This document shows, in pieces, positions 16,891 through 26,309 of a stretch of DNA of 64,000 nt (position 1 is its first letter; every line of letters begins with the position of its first letter). The stretch covers positions 130,056-194,055 of the forward strand of contig NZ_LMUT01000018.1 in NCBI RefSeq assembly GCF_009765785.1, in the 5' to 3' direction. The notes beneath the pieces were generated by a model, which was not told where the DNA came from, ran no database searches, and saw only the letters and a program-made list of their open reading frames with translations. The position numbers and the translations under genes were made by a program. The stretch is from Granulicella sp. L46. Lineage in GTDB: Bacteria; Acidobacteriota; Terriglobia; Terriglobales; Acidobacteriaceae.

Positions 16891-19317
16891 TTACTGGTGC
16901 GCGATGTTCTCTGACGGCTTCGGTGGAGGAATCGGCAACGCTGGGGTCTGATCCAGCGCGGCGGGCGTCTCTTCCGCAAGTTTCATCGGCCTGCTGACCA
17001 GCGCAATTTCCAGCACCTCATCCATCTGCTCAACCCAATTGAGCTTCATCTCTTTCTTGATGAGATCCGGAAGGTCCGCAAGGTCTCGCTTATTCTCAGC
17101 GGGAAGAATGGCCTCGCGAATTCCTGCCCGATGCGCTGCCAGCAGCTTCTCTTTCAGACCGCCTATCGGAAGCACCTTCCCGCGCAACGTGATTTCCCCG
17201 GTCATAGCGATGTCGCGCCGCACCTCGATCTTGGTCAGCGCGCTCGCCAGAGCGGTAGCCAGGGTGATGCCTGCGGAAGGACCATCCTTGGGAATCGCGC
17301 CCTCGGGAACATGCACGTGGATATCTACGTTGCGATAGAAGTCCCGAGGCAGCCCAAGGTGATGTGAGCGCGAGCGGATGTAAGTCAGGGCAGCCTGCGC
17401 TGACTCCTGCATCACATCGCCGAGCTGTCCGGTCGCCGTCATCTTGCCCTTGCCGTCCAGCACCTGCACTTCGGTCTGCAGAATACTTCCGCCCATCTCC
17501 GTCCATGCGAGCCCGGTGACGAGGCCGATTTCGGACTTCTCCTGCACGCCCGAATCGCGATACTTTGCCACGCCGAGCAACGTGCTCAGCGTTTCCGCCG
17601 TGACTGTCTCGACATGCTTGTCGTCGCCAACAACCTTGCGAGCAACCTTTCGGCAAATATTGCCAATCTCGCGCTCAAGGTTGCGTACGCCGGCTTCACG
17701 CGTGTAGGAACGAATGATATCGCGCAACGCATCGTCGCTAAAGCTAATCTGCGTCGCCGTTAAACCCGTCGCCTCAATCTGTTTTCTCACCAGGTATTGC
17801 TTGGCGATCTCGAGCTTCTCGAGTTCCGTGTAGCCAGTCAACCGCAAAATCTCCATGCGGTCCTGCAGCGGGCCGGGAATCGTGTGCAGCACATTTGCCG
17901 TTGCCACGAACAGCACCTGCGAAAGGTCATATTCCACGTCGAGATAGTGATCCTGGAACGTGTGATTCTGCTCGGGGTCCAAAACCTCCAGCAGCGCCGA
18001 CGCAGGATCGCCGCGGAAGTCCGAAGCCATCTTGTCGATCTCATCCAGCATGATCACCGGGTTCTTCGTGCCGGCCTTCTTCATCGACTGAATGATCTGC
18101 CCCGGCAGCGCGCCAATGTATGTCCGCCGATGTCCGCGGATCTCCGCCTCATCGCGCACTCCGCCGAGCGACATCCGCACAAACTTGCGGCCAGTTGCTT
18201 TTGCAATCGACATGCCCAGCGAGGTCTTGCCCACGCCCGGAGGCCCGACGAAGCAGAGGATCGAACCCTTCGGATTTTTCACCAGCTGCCGCACCGCGAG
18301 GAACTCGAGGATGCGGTCCTTGATCTTCTCGAGGCCATAATGATCTTCGTTCAGCACGGTCTCGGCGTTCTCGATGGAGCGAATCTCCTTGGAACGCTTC
18401 TTCCACGGAACCGCCAGCAACCAGTCCAGATAATTTCTGGACACGGTTGACTCAGCCGACATCGGCGGCATCGCCTCGAGCTTCTTCAGCTCCTGCATGG
18501 CCTTTTCCTGCACCTCTTTGGTCATGCCGGCTTCTTCAATCTTCTTCTTCAGCTCGTCGAACTCGCTCTTCTCACCGCGGCCCAGCTCCTTCTGGATGGC
18601 CTTGATCTTCTCGTTGAGGTAATACTCCTTCTGCGCGCGCTCCATCTGCCGCTTCACCCGCGACTGAATGGTGCGGTCCATGTTCAGCTTCTCAATCGCG
18701 ATGTCGAGGGTATCCGCGATGCGCGAGAGCCGCACCTCTGGATCGAACACCTCCAGCAACTGCTGCTTCTCTTCGATTCCCAGCGGAAGGTTCGCTGCAA
18801 TCACGTCCGCGAGTTTCGCGGGCTCGTCCATGCGTAGCGCAGCGGTGGCTTCCTGATTGAGCGACTGCTGCAGCTTGCCATACTGCTCAAACAACTGGTG
18901 CACCCGCGCGACTAGTTGCTCGGTCGCCGGTGTCGCCTGTAGCTCCACGTTTGAGGTTTTCACCGTCGCAACGAAGAACCCGTCGTCGTCGTTGATCTCG
19001 CTTGCGCGGGCGCGCTCAACGCCTTCCACCAGCACCTTGATATTTCCGTCAGGCATGCGCACCGACTGCACGATGTTGCCGATCACGCCAACGGTGTAAA
19101 TATCATCCGGCGTCGGCTCATCGACCGAAGCGTCGTGCTGTGTTGCGAGAAAGATGCGGCGGTCGCCGTTGAGAGCTTCCTCCAGCGCACGGACGCTCGA
19201 TTCGCGCCCCACCACAAAAGGGGTCATCATGTGCGGAAAGATGACCATCTCGCGGATGGGCATCATCGGAAGCTTGCGCATAGCGCCGTTCAGGATGTCG
19301 CGTTCGTCGTTTGTCAT
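16891..19317 (-). CDS. lon: ATP-dependent protease La (Lon)
   Basis: Cytoplasmic AAA+ protease that degrades misfolded and regulatory proteins. The 808 residues comprise the N-terminal LAN domain ([15 protein letters not shown]...), a coiled-coil region, the AAA+ module with Walker [10 protein letters not shown] and Walker B MLDEIDKM, and the protease domain with catalytic Ser in DGPSAG and Lys in [16 protein letters not shown] 19317 is chosen for the AGGAGG 6-7 nt upstream; an open extension upstream lacks similarity. It follows clpX after a terminator, so it likely has its own promoter in 19318-19446. Confidence 0.96.
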   Translation of the reverse strand: MTNDERDILNGAMRKLPMMPIREMVIFPHMMTPFVVGRESSVRALEEALNGDRRIFLATQHDASVDEPTPDDIYTVGVIGNIVQSVRMPDGNIKVLVEGVERARASEINDDDGFFVATVKTSNVELQATPATEQLVARVHQLFEQYGKLQQSLNQEATAALRMDEPAKLADVIAANLPLGIEEKQQLLEVFDPEVRLSRIADTLDIAIEKLNMDRTIQSRVKRQMERAQKEYYLNEKIKAIQKELGRGEKSEFDELKKKIEEAGMTKEVQEKAMQELKKLEAMPPMSAESTVSRNYLDWLLAVPWKKRSKEIRSIENAETVLNEDHYGLEKIKDRILEFLAVRQLVKNPKGSILCFVGPPGVGKTSLGMSIAKATGRKFVRMSLGGVRDEAEIRGHRRTYIGALPGQIIQSMKKAGTKNPVIMLDEIDKMASDFRGDPASALLEVLDPEQNHTFQDHYLDVEYDLSQVLFVATANVLHTIPGPLQDRMEILRLTGYTELEKLEIAKQYLVRKQIEATGLTATQISFSDDALRDIIRSYTREAGVRNLEREIGNICRKVARKVVGDDKHVETVTAETLSTLLGVAKYRDSGVQEKSEIGLVTGLAWTEMGGSILQTEVQVLDGKGKMTATGQLGDVMQESAQAALTYIRSRSHHLGLPRDFYRNVDIHVHVPEGAIPKDGPSAGITLATALASALTKIEVRRDIAMTGEITLRGKVLPIGGLKEKLLAAHRAGIREAILPAENKRDLADLPDLIKKEMKLNWVEQMDEVLEIALVSRPMKLAEETPAALDQTPALPIPPPKPSENIAHQ

Positions 19318-19442
19318 AGGCCTCCTGATTAGACGTGCTTTGCGCGGGAACGATGCGCGGCATGCTTGTACGGAATTGTACGCGCTGGGCGGATGGCGGA
19401 GTGAAGCGAGTTTTGATCCTACTAAAGAGGGAAGTGCCTTAA

Positions 19443-19470
19443 GGGTAAAACGGACAGCCGAGGCTGTCCG
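19443..19470 (-). terminator. Intrinsic terminator of clpX
   Basis: Perfect 9-bp stem CGGACAGCC/GGCTGTCCG (19451-19459 with 19462-19470). On the minus strand it is followed by TTTTACCC. It lies downstream of the clpX stop and within the lon upstream region. Confidence 0.75.
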
Positions 19471-19496
19471 TTGCCTGTGCAAAAACCGGTATTAAC

Positions 19497-20786
19497 TCAG
19501 CCAGCCTTCTCCAGAACCACAGGTACCATGATCTCGCGCGTACGGACCATCTCGTCCGTGATCACGAGTTCCTTGACCTTCTTGTTGCCCGGTACGTGAT
19601 ACATCAGGTCGAGCATTAACTCTTCCAGAATCATGCGGAGACCGCGCGCACCCACCTTGCGATGCAGTGCCTCGCGGGCAATCTCGCTGGCAGCTTCGTC
19701 GGTCCAGGTGACCTTCACACCCTCAAAGTCAAACAGCCGCGCGTATTGCTTCAGGATCGCGTTGCGCGGACGGGTAAGAATGTCGATCAGTGCTGCCTCG
19801 TCCAGTTCATCGAGAATTCCCAGAACGGGAAGCCGTCCAACAAACTCTGGGATCAGACCGTACTTCAGCAAATCCTGCGGTTCGGCCTGGCGCAGCAACT
19901 CGGAATCACGCTGCGCCCGGATCGGCGTCACCACGTCATCTTCCTTGGCAGCTACTTCGCCGATGGCCTTGAAGCCAAGCGCCTTCTTGCCTACGCGCCG
20001 CCCAATAACCTTTTCCAATCCGACAAACGCGCCACCGCAGATAAACAGGATGTTCGTCGTATCGACGATGGTGAACTCCTGGTGCGGATGCTTGCGTCCA
20101 CCCTGTGGCGGAACGTTGGCGATCGTGCCCTCGAGCAGCTTCAGCAGCGCCTGCTGCACGCCCTCGCCCGACACATCGCGGGTGATCGAAGGATTCTCAT
20201 CCTTGCGCCCAATCTTATCGATCTCGTCGATGTAGATGATGCCCTGCTGTGCGCGCGCGACATCCCCATCCGCAGCCTGCAGCAGCTTCAGAATGATGTT
20301 CTCGACGTCTTCGCCGACATATCCAGCCTCGGTCAGCGTCGTCGCATCGACAATCGCAAACGGCACATCGAGCATCTTCGCCAGGGTCTGCGCGAGCAGC
20401 GTCTTACCTGACCCCGTGGGCCCCACCAGCAAGATATTCGACTTCTGCATCTCGACATCATTGCCGCGCGTCTTGTTCATCTGGATACGCTTGTAGTGGT
20501 TGTAGACTGCAACCGCCAGCTTTTTCTTGGTCTGATCCTGGCCGATTACATACTCGTCCAGAAACGCCTTGACCTCGGCTGGTTTCGGCAGGTGAGCAGG
20601 AGCCGCACCGGCCTGCGCCTCACCCTTGTCGTCTTCGAGAATGGAATTGCACACCGCGACGCATTCATCGCAGATGTACGCGCGAGGATAATCCGATGGC
20701 GAGGAGATGAGCTTGGCAACGGCGTCCTGTGATTTATGGCAAAAAGAACAGCGGAGGGACTCTTCCGCGCCACGTGAGGTCTTCAT
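19497..20786 (-). CDS. clpX: ATP-dependent Clp protease ATP-binding subunit ClpX
   Basis: AAA+ unfoldase that feeds substrates to ClpP. The 429 residues start with the C4 zinc-binding domain (CSFCHKS...CDECVAVC), followed by Walker A GPTGSGKT, Walker [10 protein letters not shown], the [18 protein letters not shown] segment, the pore loop GYVGEDVE and sensor-2 GARGLR. ATG 20786 (MKTSRG) is preferred to an upstream start. It lies downstream of clpP, separated by about 250 nt with a probable terminator and a repeated 12-mer that may be a control site. Confidence 0.96.
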   Translation of the reverse strand: MKTSRGAEESLRCSFCHKSQDAVAKLISSPSDYPRAYICDECVAVCNSILEDDKGEAQAGAAPAHLPKPAEVKAFLDEYVIGQDQTKKKLAVAVYNHYKRIQMNKTRGNDVEMQKSNILLVGPTGSGKTLLAQTLAKMLDVPFAIVDATTLTEAGYVGEDVENIILKLLQAADGDVARAQQGIIYIDEIDKIGRKDENPSITRDVSGEGVQQALLKLLEGTIANVPPQGGRKHPHQEFTIVDTTNILFICGGAFVGLEKVIGRRVGKKALGFKAIGEVAAKEDDVVTPIRAQRDSELLRQAEPQDLLKYGLIPEFVGRLPVLGILDELDEAALIDILTRPRNAILKQYARLFDFEGVKVTWTDEAASEIAREALHRKVGARGLRMILEELMLDLMYHVPGNKKVKELVITDEMVRTREIMVPVVLEKAG

Positions 20787-20904
20787 AGACAGGGTGCACT
20801 CCTTCGCGCCCGTAGAACCCAACAGGCGTCACCAACGAAATTTAGTTTACACCTGAGAACACGGCCTCAGCGAGTATTGCAGAACCACAGGATGTGCAAC
20901 TCGA

Positions 20905-20950
20905 TTCCCTGTACCAAATTGGATCACTGCTCGCGAATTTCCCTGTACCA
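20905..20950 (-). repeat. Direct 12-bp repeat upstream of clpX
   Basis: TTCCCTGTACCA occurs at 20905-20916 and 20939-20950 (minus strand TGGTACAGGGAA), starts 34 bp apart, roughly three helical turns. The site is 120-165 nt before the clpX ATG. This spacing suits binding of two protein units on one DNA face, but no regulator is identified. Confidence 0.5.
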
Positions 20951-20953
20951 CAG

Positions 20954-21000
20954 GAACAAAACTGCCTCATCCCCCGCAAACTTCTGCGCGACATGAGGCT
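20954..21000 (-). terminator. Probable terminator of clpP
   Basis: GCCTCAT (20964-20970) and ATGAGGC (20993-20999) form a stem with an internal GC-rich region. On the minus strand the stem is followed by AGTTTTGTT. The long loop makes it weaker than a textbook terminator. Confidence 0.5.
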
Positions 21001-21040
21001 GTTTCGCTAAGTATTCGATGCTGCGATGTGACTTAAGTTT

Positions 21041-21634
21041 CTATGTCGTGCGGGGACGATCAATGATGTCATCGATGATCCCGTACTCCTTGGCCTGCGG
21101 TGCCGTCATGATGAAGTCGCGCTCCACATCCCGCTCAATGCGATCCAGTGGCTGACCTGTGCTAGCGCTCATCAACTTGTTGGTAAGCTCGCGAATACGA
21201 AGAATCTCGCGCGCATGGATGTCGATATCGGTAGCCTGTCCGCCCAGTCCGCCCATCGACGGCTGGTGGATCAGGATGCGCGAGTTGGGCAACGTGAACC
21301 GCTTGCCCTTCTTGCCCGCCATCAACAGGAATGCGCCCATCGACGCTGCCTGCCCTATGCAGAACGTCACCACGTCGTTCTTGATGTACTGCATCGTGTC
21401 GTAGATTGCCAGGCCGGCCGAGATCGACCCGCCGGGTGAGTTGATGTACAGCTGAATGTCCTTCTCCGGGTCCTCGCCCGAGAGAAAAAGCATTTGCGCG
21501 ATGATCAGATTGGCGACGTTATCGTCAATCGGCGTGCCGAGAAAGATGATGTTGTCGCGCAGCAGACGGCTGTAAATGTCGTACGAGCGTTCGCCCCGGC
21601 TCGTCTGCTCGAGCACCATCGGTATAAGTCCCAT
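21041..21634 (-). CDS. clpP: ATP-dependent Clp protease proteolytic subunit ClpP
   Basis: Serine protease that forms the 14-subunit chamber used by ClpX and ClpC. The 197 residues carry Ser98 in [11 protein letters not shown], His123 in [11 protein letters not shown], the catalytic Asp in the DVERDF region, and YINSPGGSI. Canonical length and motifs. It lies between tig and clpX in the usual order, 95 bp after tig. Confidence 0.97.
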   Translation of the reverse strand: MGLIPMVLEQTSRGERSYDIYSRLLRDNIIFLGTPIDDNVANLIIAQMLFLSGEDPEKDIQLYINSPGGSISAGLAIYDTMQYIKNDVVTFCIGQAASMGAFLLMAGKKGKRFTLPNSRILIHQPSMGGLGGQATDIDIHAREILRIRELTNKLMSASTGQPLDRIERDVERDFIMTAPQAKEYGIIDDIIDRPRTT

Positions 21635-21729
21635 AGCTCTTTTCCTTTGCGTCTAGTCGTGCGTGAGGTTAGGGGTTAACGTCGGGAGCGCAAGCGAAGC
21701 TACCAGTGATAGCTAGCGTTGTGTCCAGC

Positions 21730-23208
21730 TTAGCTCGCCAGCTTGTCGAAAAGCACGGTCCCCGTCTTTTCCCGGCGCATCTGTTCCCGAATCCGGTCAA
21801 GCGATCCATCCTCTGCCAACCGCTTGCGAAGCGCATCCACCGGCTCTCTCGACTGCAGCGAGAGCATCAGCAGCTCACGCTCCATGTCTTCGTCGGTCAC
21901 GGTAATGTGCTCACGCTCGGCTACCTGATCCAGGATCAGCGACACCTTGACCTCGGTGACAGCCTGGTCGCGTTGAGCGCCGCGCAGCCGCTCGAAGTCC
22001 AGCTGCCGCATCTGCTCCGAGCTCATGCCCTGCTGCGCCAGTGCACGTAATCCGCGCTCCAGCCGCGCATCGATCTGCGCCTGCACAAACGTTTCGGGAA
22101 CAGGGAACTGATACTTCGCCACCAGCTCATCGAGCATAATGTCGCGAGCCCGCGCTTCCAGCGCTTCCTTCTTGCGGCCTGCAAGGCGCTCGCGCAGCTT
22201 GGTCTCGAAGTCATTCCAATCCGAGTACGGTCCGAGCTGCTTGGCGAACTCTTCGTCGCGCTCCGGGAACGTCTTCTTCTTGATCGCCTTAACCGTCACG
22301 TCGTAGCTGACCGTCTTGCCCGCCAGCCGTGCATCGCCAAACTCCGCCGGGTAGGTCGCCTCAAACGAAAGCTCCTGCCCAACCTTGGCACCGCGCAACG
22401 CCTCGTTGAATGCTTGCAGCGTATTCTTGCCGCCGATCTCGATGAGAACGTCTTCGCCACTGATCTGCTGGCTAGGATCCTTGTCCTCAAGACCTTCCTC
22501 GCCAACCACTTGCGCGAGATCCTGGATCTTGCCCTTGAACTCAATCTCAGCCCAGTCGCCGTCCGTCAGCAGGCGATCCTCTTCCACCGGCTCAACCGTT
22601 GCGTGGTGGTCGAGTACGTTGGCCAGCTCAGCCTCGAACTCGCCCTCTTCCAGCGCTGCGTTCGGCCGCTCGACCTTGGTCGCGTCATAGCCGTCGATGT
22701 TGATCTCCGGCAGCACTTCGAACGTCGCCTTGAACTTCAGCGGCGCGCCGTCGGCGAGCAGCAGCTCGCTGATCTGCGGCTGCGAAACCGGCTGAATCTT
22801 TTGCTCCTCGAGAGCCTTGCGGAAGCGGTCGCTCACCAGCGACTCCAGGACCTCCTGGCGAACTTCCTTGGCGAACCGCGACTTGATCAGCGACGGAGGA
22901 ACCTTGCCCGCGCGGAAGCCCGGAATGCGCGCCAGCTTGGTGTAGCGCTTGGTCACCTGCTGGAACGCCTTGCTGACGTCTTCGGCAGAAGCCTCAACCT
23001 CAATCGAGCGCGTCAGCTCAGGGTTCAGTGTGGGAGCGGGAGCGTGATGGTGCTCGTGACCTTCGTGGTCATGACCTGTGTGGTCGTGGTCAAGGTCATG
23101 GACTTCAACATCATGATCTTCCAGCGAGCTCGCGGTCGCGCTCGGCGTGAGGTTGTCGTCCTGAACATCAAGGGAACTGCCTGTGGGTGTATCTGTGGTG
23201 GGGGTCAA
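21730..23208 (-). CDS. tig: Trigger factor with histidine-rich N-terminal extension
   Basis: Ribosome-bound chaperone with peptidyl-prolyl isomerase activity. The ribosome-docking signature appears as IPGFRAGKVP, about residues 94-103; the PPIase-like middle domain and the long helical substrate arms follow. The total of 492 residues is longer than the usual 430-450 because of an N-terminal acidic/His-rich tail containing HDLDHDHTGHDHEGHEHHH before the trigger-factor domain. Such a tail could bind metal ions. No alternative start lies after it, so the tail is probably real. It heads the tig-clpP-clpX-lon run. Confidence 0.93.
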   Translation of the reverse strand: MTPTTDTPTGSSLDVQDDNLTPSATASSLEDHDVEVHDLDHDHTGHDHEGHEHHHAPAPTLNPELTRSIEVEASAEDVSKAFQQVTKRYTKLARIPGFRAGKVPPSLIKSRFAKEVRQEVLESLVSDRFRKALEEQKIQPVSQPQISELLLADGAPLKFKATFEVLPEINIDGYDATKVERPNAALEEGEFEAELANVLDHHATVEPVEEDRLLTDGDWAEIEFKGKIQDLAQVVGEEGLEDKDPSQQISGEDVLIEIGGKNTLQAFNEALRGAKVGQELSFEATYPAEFGDARLAGKTVSYDVTVKAIKKKTFPERDEEFAKQLGPYSDWNDFETKLRERLAGRKKEALEARARDIMLDELVAKYQFPVPETFVQAQIDARLERGLRALAQQGMSSEQMRQLDFERLRGAQRDQAVTEVKVSLILDQVAEREHITVTDEDMERELLMLSLQSREPVDALRKRLAEDGSLDRIREQMRREKTGTVLFDKLAS

Positions 23209-23416
23209 ATGAGTGCCTTCCGAAGGTTTTGGCGAGGTGGCTGATTCTGATGTCGTGTGCGTTGTTGGCCGTCAGTAGAACCATCAACGCAGTTCGCCAA
23301 TCCTAAGAATACGAGTGTGTAGCGCGAGGGTCAAACGTTGCGGTCAGAATCCAGCATGGATTTCCAACGCAGCCGGCGAATTGCAAGCCCAACCGCCCCA
23401 TCATCGAAAAAAACGG

Positions 23417-24700
23417 CTACGGCGTGATTGTCGAGGCGCCCAGTTGGGAGATCTCGAGCCGCACTTTCCAACGTAGCGTCGCTCCCGGCGCCAGCGTGAT
23501 CATACCTGCGTTCTCCGGGCTATCCCACTCCGGGCCAAATGGATCGTCCAGGTTGGTATTGGGCCCGATCGATACCCATGGCTTATCTGCCGGTGCGATC
23601 ACGCGCATGCTCGTAATGTCGGGTGTTAGCGGAATCACGCTCAGCCGGTAATTGTAAGAAGGATCGCTGAGCTCGGCTACCGGTCCGCTCGCCACACCGG
23701 ACAGAAGGTTGGTATACGTCGCACCGATCGCGGTCAGTCCCAGTTTCGTTCCCCCCTGCTTCGAGAGATCGTCGTCCTTGCCTGCGACGCTCACCATGCG
23801 TCCAGTGGGTTTACCCGACTGCTTGCTAACTTCCATGATCGTCTGCGAAGGCACACTGAGCAGGGCATTGGACCGGTCGCCGCTGGGAATCGCGAAGAAG
23901 GGATGCCAACCCACGCCGAACGGCGCCGGTTGCTGTCCGGTATTTTGCGCGGTGACGGTCAAATCGAGATCGTGAGCGGTTAGCTGAGCTTCAACCGTCA
24001 CATCAACAGTAGATAGCCAATTGCCTGAAAAATCTCCCGCATGAAAGACCGCGACGACCGACTGGCCATCCGGGAGAACGTCGCTCTTCACCGTGTCGGC
24101 CGCACGCGCAAGTAACAGCCCTTCGACCGACATATTGCTCCCAGAGTTTTCCGCCGGAAAGCTCAGGCGCTTACCATTCCAGTTGGTCGACAGCATCCCC
24201 TGAGTGCTCGTGGAGGTTCCCGAAAGCCTCTGTGCCCAGGGCAGAAGCACGGCACCACCAACGGTGGTGCTCGCCGAACCATTGGCATCATCATCCTGGC
24301 CGTTAAGAAGTCCAGAAGCGCTTGCCAGCAACGGTGAAACCAGCAGCGAAACCTCTCCATGCCCGGGAATCAGCGCCGTAACCTGAAATACATTCATGCC
24401 TCGACCGGGCAGAAACGTCGCAGAGATGAGCTCGACGCCCTTTCCGATCGATGTCGCGCTGCGACTGAGGCGAATAGGATCCTGCCCGCCCGGGCCAGTC
24501 GGCATAACCTCCGCAGGAGGTTGCGGATTCACCCTCGTCTTCAGCTTCTCGAGATTCCCGTGCCCACGCTCATAGGCCGCAGCCAGGAGCGCAGCGCAAA
24601 GCAATCCAACCAGGCTCGGCGTCAGCCAGCCCCGCGTTGAAAAATGCTGACCTTCCGATGAGGATGTCCGTTGTCCTGTCTGTGGTCGTCCCAGCTTCAT
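23417..24700 (-). CDS. Aldose 1-epimerase (galactose mutarotase-like) protein, exported or membrane-anchored
   Basis: Beta-sandwich mutarotase-like protein of 427 residues. Diagnostic pieces are the catalytic-His region FGVGWHPFFAIP, the sugar-binding WVSIGPNTNLDDPFG and the closing NAGMITLAPGATLRWKV. An N-terminal hydrophobic helix (WLTPSLVGLLCAALLAAAYE) suggests export or anchoring, and a low-complexity region around residues 125-145 is unusual for cytosolic GalM. It may act with extracellular sugar breakdown; no sugar operon is adjacent. Confidence 0.75.
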   Translation of the reverse strand: MKLGRPQTGQRTSSSEGQHFSTRGWLTPSLVGLLCAALLAAAYERGHGNLEKLKTRVNPQPPAEVMPTGPGGQDPIRLSRSATSIGKGVELISATFLPGRGMNVFQVTALIPGHGEVSLLVSPLLASASGLLNGQDDDANGSASTTVGGAVLLPWAQRLSGTSTSTQGMLSTNWNGKRLSFPAENSGSNMSVEGLLLARAADTVKSDVLPDGQSVVAVFHAGDFSGNWLSTVDVTVEAQLTAHDLDLTVTAQNTGQQPAPFGVGWHPFFAIPSGDRSNALLSVPSQTIMEVSKQSGKPTGRMVSVAGKDDDLSKQGGTKLGLTAIGATYTNLLSGVASGPVAELSDPSYNYRLSVIPLTPDITSMRVIAPADKPWVSIGPNTNLDDPFGPEWDSPENAGMITLAPGATLRWKVRLEISQLGASTITP

Positions 24701-24801
24701 CTTTCTTCAATCTCCAGGCCTTGTTCTCTACCGCAAGGCCCAATAGTGCTCCCGCCCTGGGAGCCCAGGCAACAACCTGGCCTATGACACACTAAACTCA
24801 C

Positions 24802-24841
24802 TAAACTTCCGAGAGCGAAACCCATTAAACTTCTGAGAGCG
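24802..24841. repeat. Imperfect 16-bp direct repeat in an intergenic region
   Basis: TAAACTTCCGAGAGCG (24802-24817) and TAAACTTCTGAGAGCG (24826-24841) differ at one base and start 24 bp apart. They lie between the divergent epimerase and uracil-DNA glycosylase genes, so a paired operator is possible. Confidence 0.5.
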
Positions 24842-24991
24842 GTGTCGCCGACTACCGGCGCAACTTCCCAGATTGGAGAGACGTCCCTTAACGCCAATAG
24901 GATGGCTCAACACTTATACGCCTGATCACTACCAACGTTATCATCGACCGACGATAGCAAAACGATTACCCGGTTCCAAGGAAGACTCTTC

Positions 24992-25711
24992 GTGTGCCCC
25001 CAGCGGCCTGTCCCAAAACATCCCCTCCCCATTCTCGATCAGCTGCAGCAGAATATCGCCCAGTGCACCCGCTGTCCTCGCCTCATCACCTACATTCGTG
25101 GCATCGGTGAGACTCGTCGCAAATCTTACCGCGACCAGGAATACTGGGCCAAACCTGTCCCTGGATTCGGCGATCCCAATGCTCGCATCCTGATCCTTGG
25201 CCTCGCTCCTGGCGCCCACGGAGCTAACCGGACGGGCCGTCCCTTCACCGGCGACGGTTCCGGCGACTTCATGTACCCGGTCCTCCACGAGCTCGGCCTG
25301 GCAAGCAAGCCAGCTGCCACCAGCCGTGACGACGGCCTCAAGCTGCGCAAGATCTGGATTGGTTCGGTCGTCCGCTGTGCCCCTCCCGGCGACAAGCCCA
25401 CGCCGCAGGAGATTCGCAACTGCTCGGCTCACCTGACAGCAGAGGTCGCCGCGCTCCCGAAGGTCCGCGTCGTCGTCTGCCTCGGCAAGATCGCATGGGA
25501 CGGCTACCTCGCGCATCTGCTCAATGAGGGCGTCATCGAACGCCGATCCGCCTACACCTTCCGCCATGGAGCCGAGTACCTCTTGCCCAACAAGATCACC
25601 CTACTCGGCAGCTACCATCCCTCCCTGCGCAATACCAACACCGGCCGTCTCAACCGACCCATGTTCGCCCGGGTATTCCTCCGTGCTCTCGAATTGAGTG
25701 GTCTTGCCTAA
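24992..25711 (+). CDS. Uracil-DNA glycosylase, family 5 (UdgB type)
   Basis: Base-excision repair glycosylase for uracil and related lesions. The N-terminal CTRCPRL starts the Fe-S cysteine set. Motif A is GLAPGAHGANRTGRPFTGD, where family 5 has Ala in place of the catalytic polar residue of other UDGs. Motif B is SYHPSLRNTNTGRL. Length 239 fits. GTG at 24992 is preceded by AAGGAAG. The family is most common in thermophiles, actinobacteria and a few other phyla. Transcribed singly. Confidence 0.88.
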   Translation: MCPQRPVPKHPLPILDQLQQNIAQCTRCPRLITYIRGIGETRRKSYRDQEYWAKPVPGFGDPNARILILGLAPGAHGANRTGRPFTGDGSGDFMYPVLHELGLASKPAATSRDDGLKLRKIWIGSVVRCAPPGDKPTPQEIRNCSAHLTAEVAALPKVRVVVCLGKIAWDGYLAHLLNEGVIERRSAYTFRHGAEYLLPNKITLLGSYHPSLRNTNTGRLNRPMFARVFLRALELSGLA

Positions 25712-25863
25712 AGCATCACTGTATATTTCGACATGTAAAACATAGAATCTGCACAAGCGGCCCTGCGAGGTTCATCTCAACTACAACCTGCGGCGCAGTG
25801 CGCGAATCATATGCTGTGAACAGAAGATTACGAGCGGTTAAACAAATAGAACGGGAGGACGAT

Positions 25864-26169
25864 ATGCGTCATAAGGAATTCTGGATTGCCCTGGGAGTGG
25901 GTGCAGCCATCGGAGGCGTTGCGGCACTGCTCTACGCCCCGCAGACTGGCACAGCCACGCGCAAGAAGTTGAAGCGCGGTCTCGAAGATCTCGGTGACAC
26001 CCTCGAAGACGCCGGCGAATACCTCAAGGATCAAGCAGAGCGTCTGGGCAAAGAAGCTCAGAAGCTCATCGATGCCAGCAAGGACCAGTTCGATGACGCT
26101 GTCGACGCAGCGACCGGGGTCGTGAAATCGGCCAACAAGGCCGCCCGCTCGGCGTCGAAGCTCATCTAA
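25864..26169 (+). CDS. YtxH domain-containing stress-type protein
   Basis: 101 residues. A single hydrophobic helix (FWIALGVGAAIGGVAALLYAPQTG) is followed by RKKLKRGLEDLGDTLEDAGEYLKD, a long amphipathic helix rich in Lys, Asp and Ala. This is the YtxH/gas-vesicle-like pattern with the LLYAPxxG turn. ATG 25864 has GGGAGG 7 nt upstream. Function of the family is unknown; members are often general-stress proteins. Confidence 0.8.
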   Translation: MRHKEFWIALGVGAAIGGVAALLYAPQTGTATRKKLKRGLEDLGDTLEDAGEYLKDQAERLGKEAQKLIDASKDQFDDAVDAATGVVKSANKAARSASKLI

Positions 26170-26200
26170 ATCAACTCACCATCAGATCTTGCCGACAGGA

Positions 26201-26240
26201 ACAGAAGGCTCGCAGCCATCCGCTGCGGGCCTTCTGTTTT
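26201..26240 (+). terminator. Intrinsic terminator after the YtxH gene
   Basis: CAGAAGGCTCGCAGC and GCTGCGGGCCTTCTG pair almost fully around a CATCC loop, followed by TTTT. A second strong hairpin stands 13 nt further on. Confidence 0.85.
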
Positions 26241-26252
26241 GCGTCCACCAAC

Positions 26253-26289
26253 GAGAATGCGCCCCGACCGAAGGTCGGAGCGCATTCTC
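26253..26289. terminator. Second hairpin between YtxH and clpC genes
   Basis: GAGAATGCG...CCGACC-GAA-GGTCGG...CGCATTCTC is a long stem with small internal mismatches, placed between convergent genes. T-rich flanks are poor, so it may be an RNA 3'-end stabiliser or barrier rather than a classic terminator. Confidence 0.55.
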
Positions 26290-26309
26290 TTGCTTCATGC
26301 TTTTCGCAA

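Noticed and set aside
24697..24897. Small minus-strand leader gene before the epimerase
   Set aside because: No RBS or recognisable features; overlaps the epimerase start and the direct repeats.
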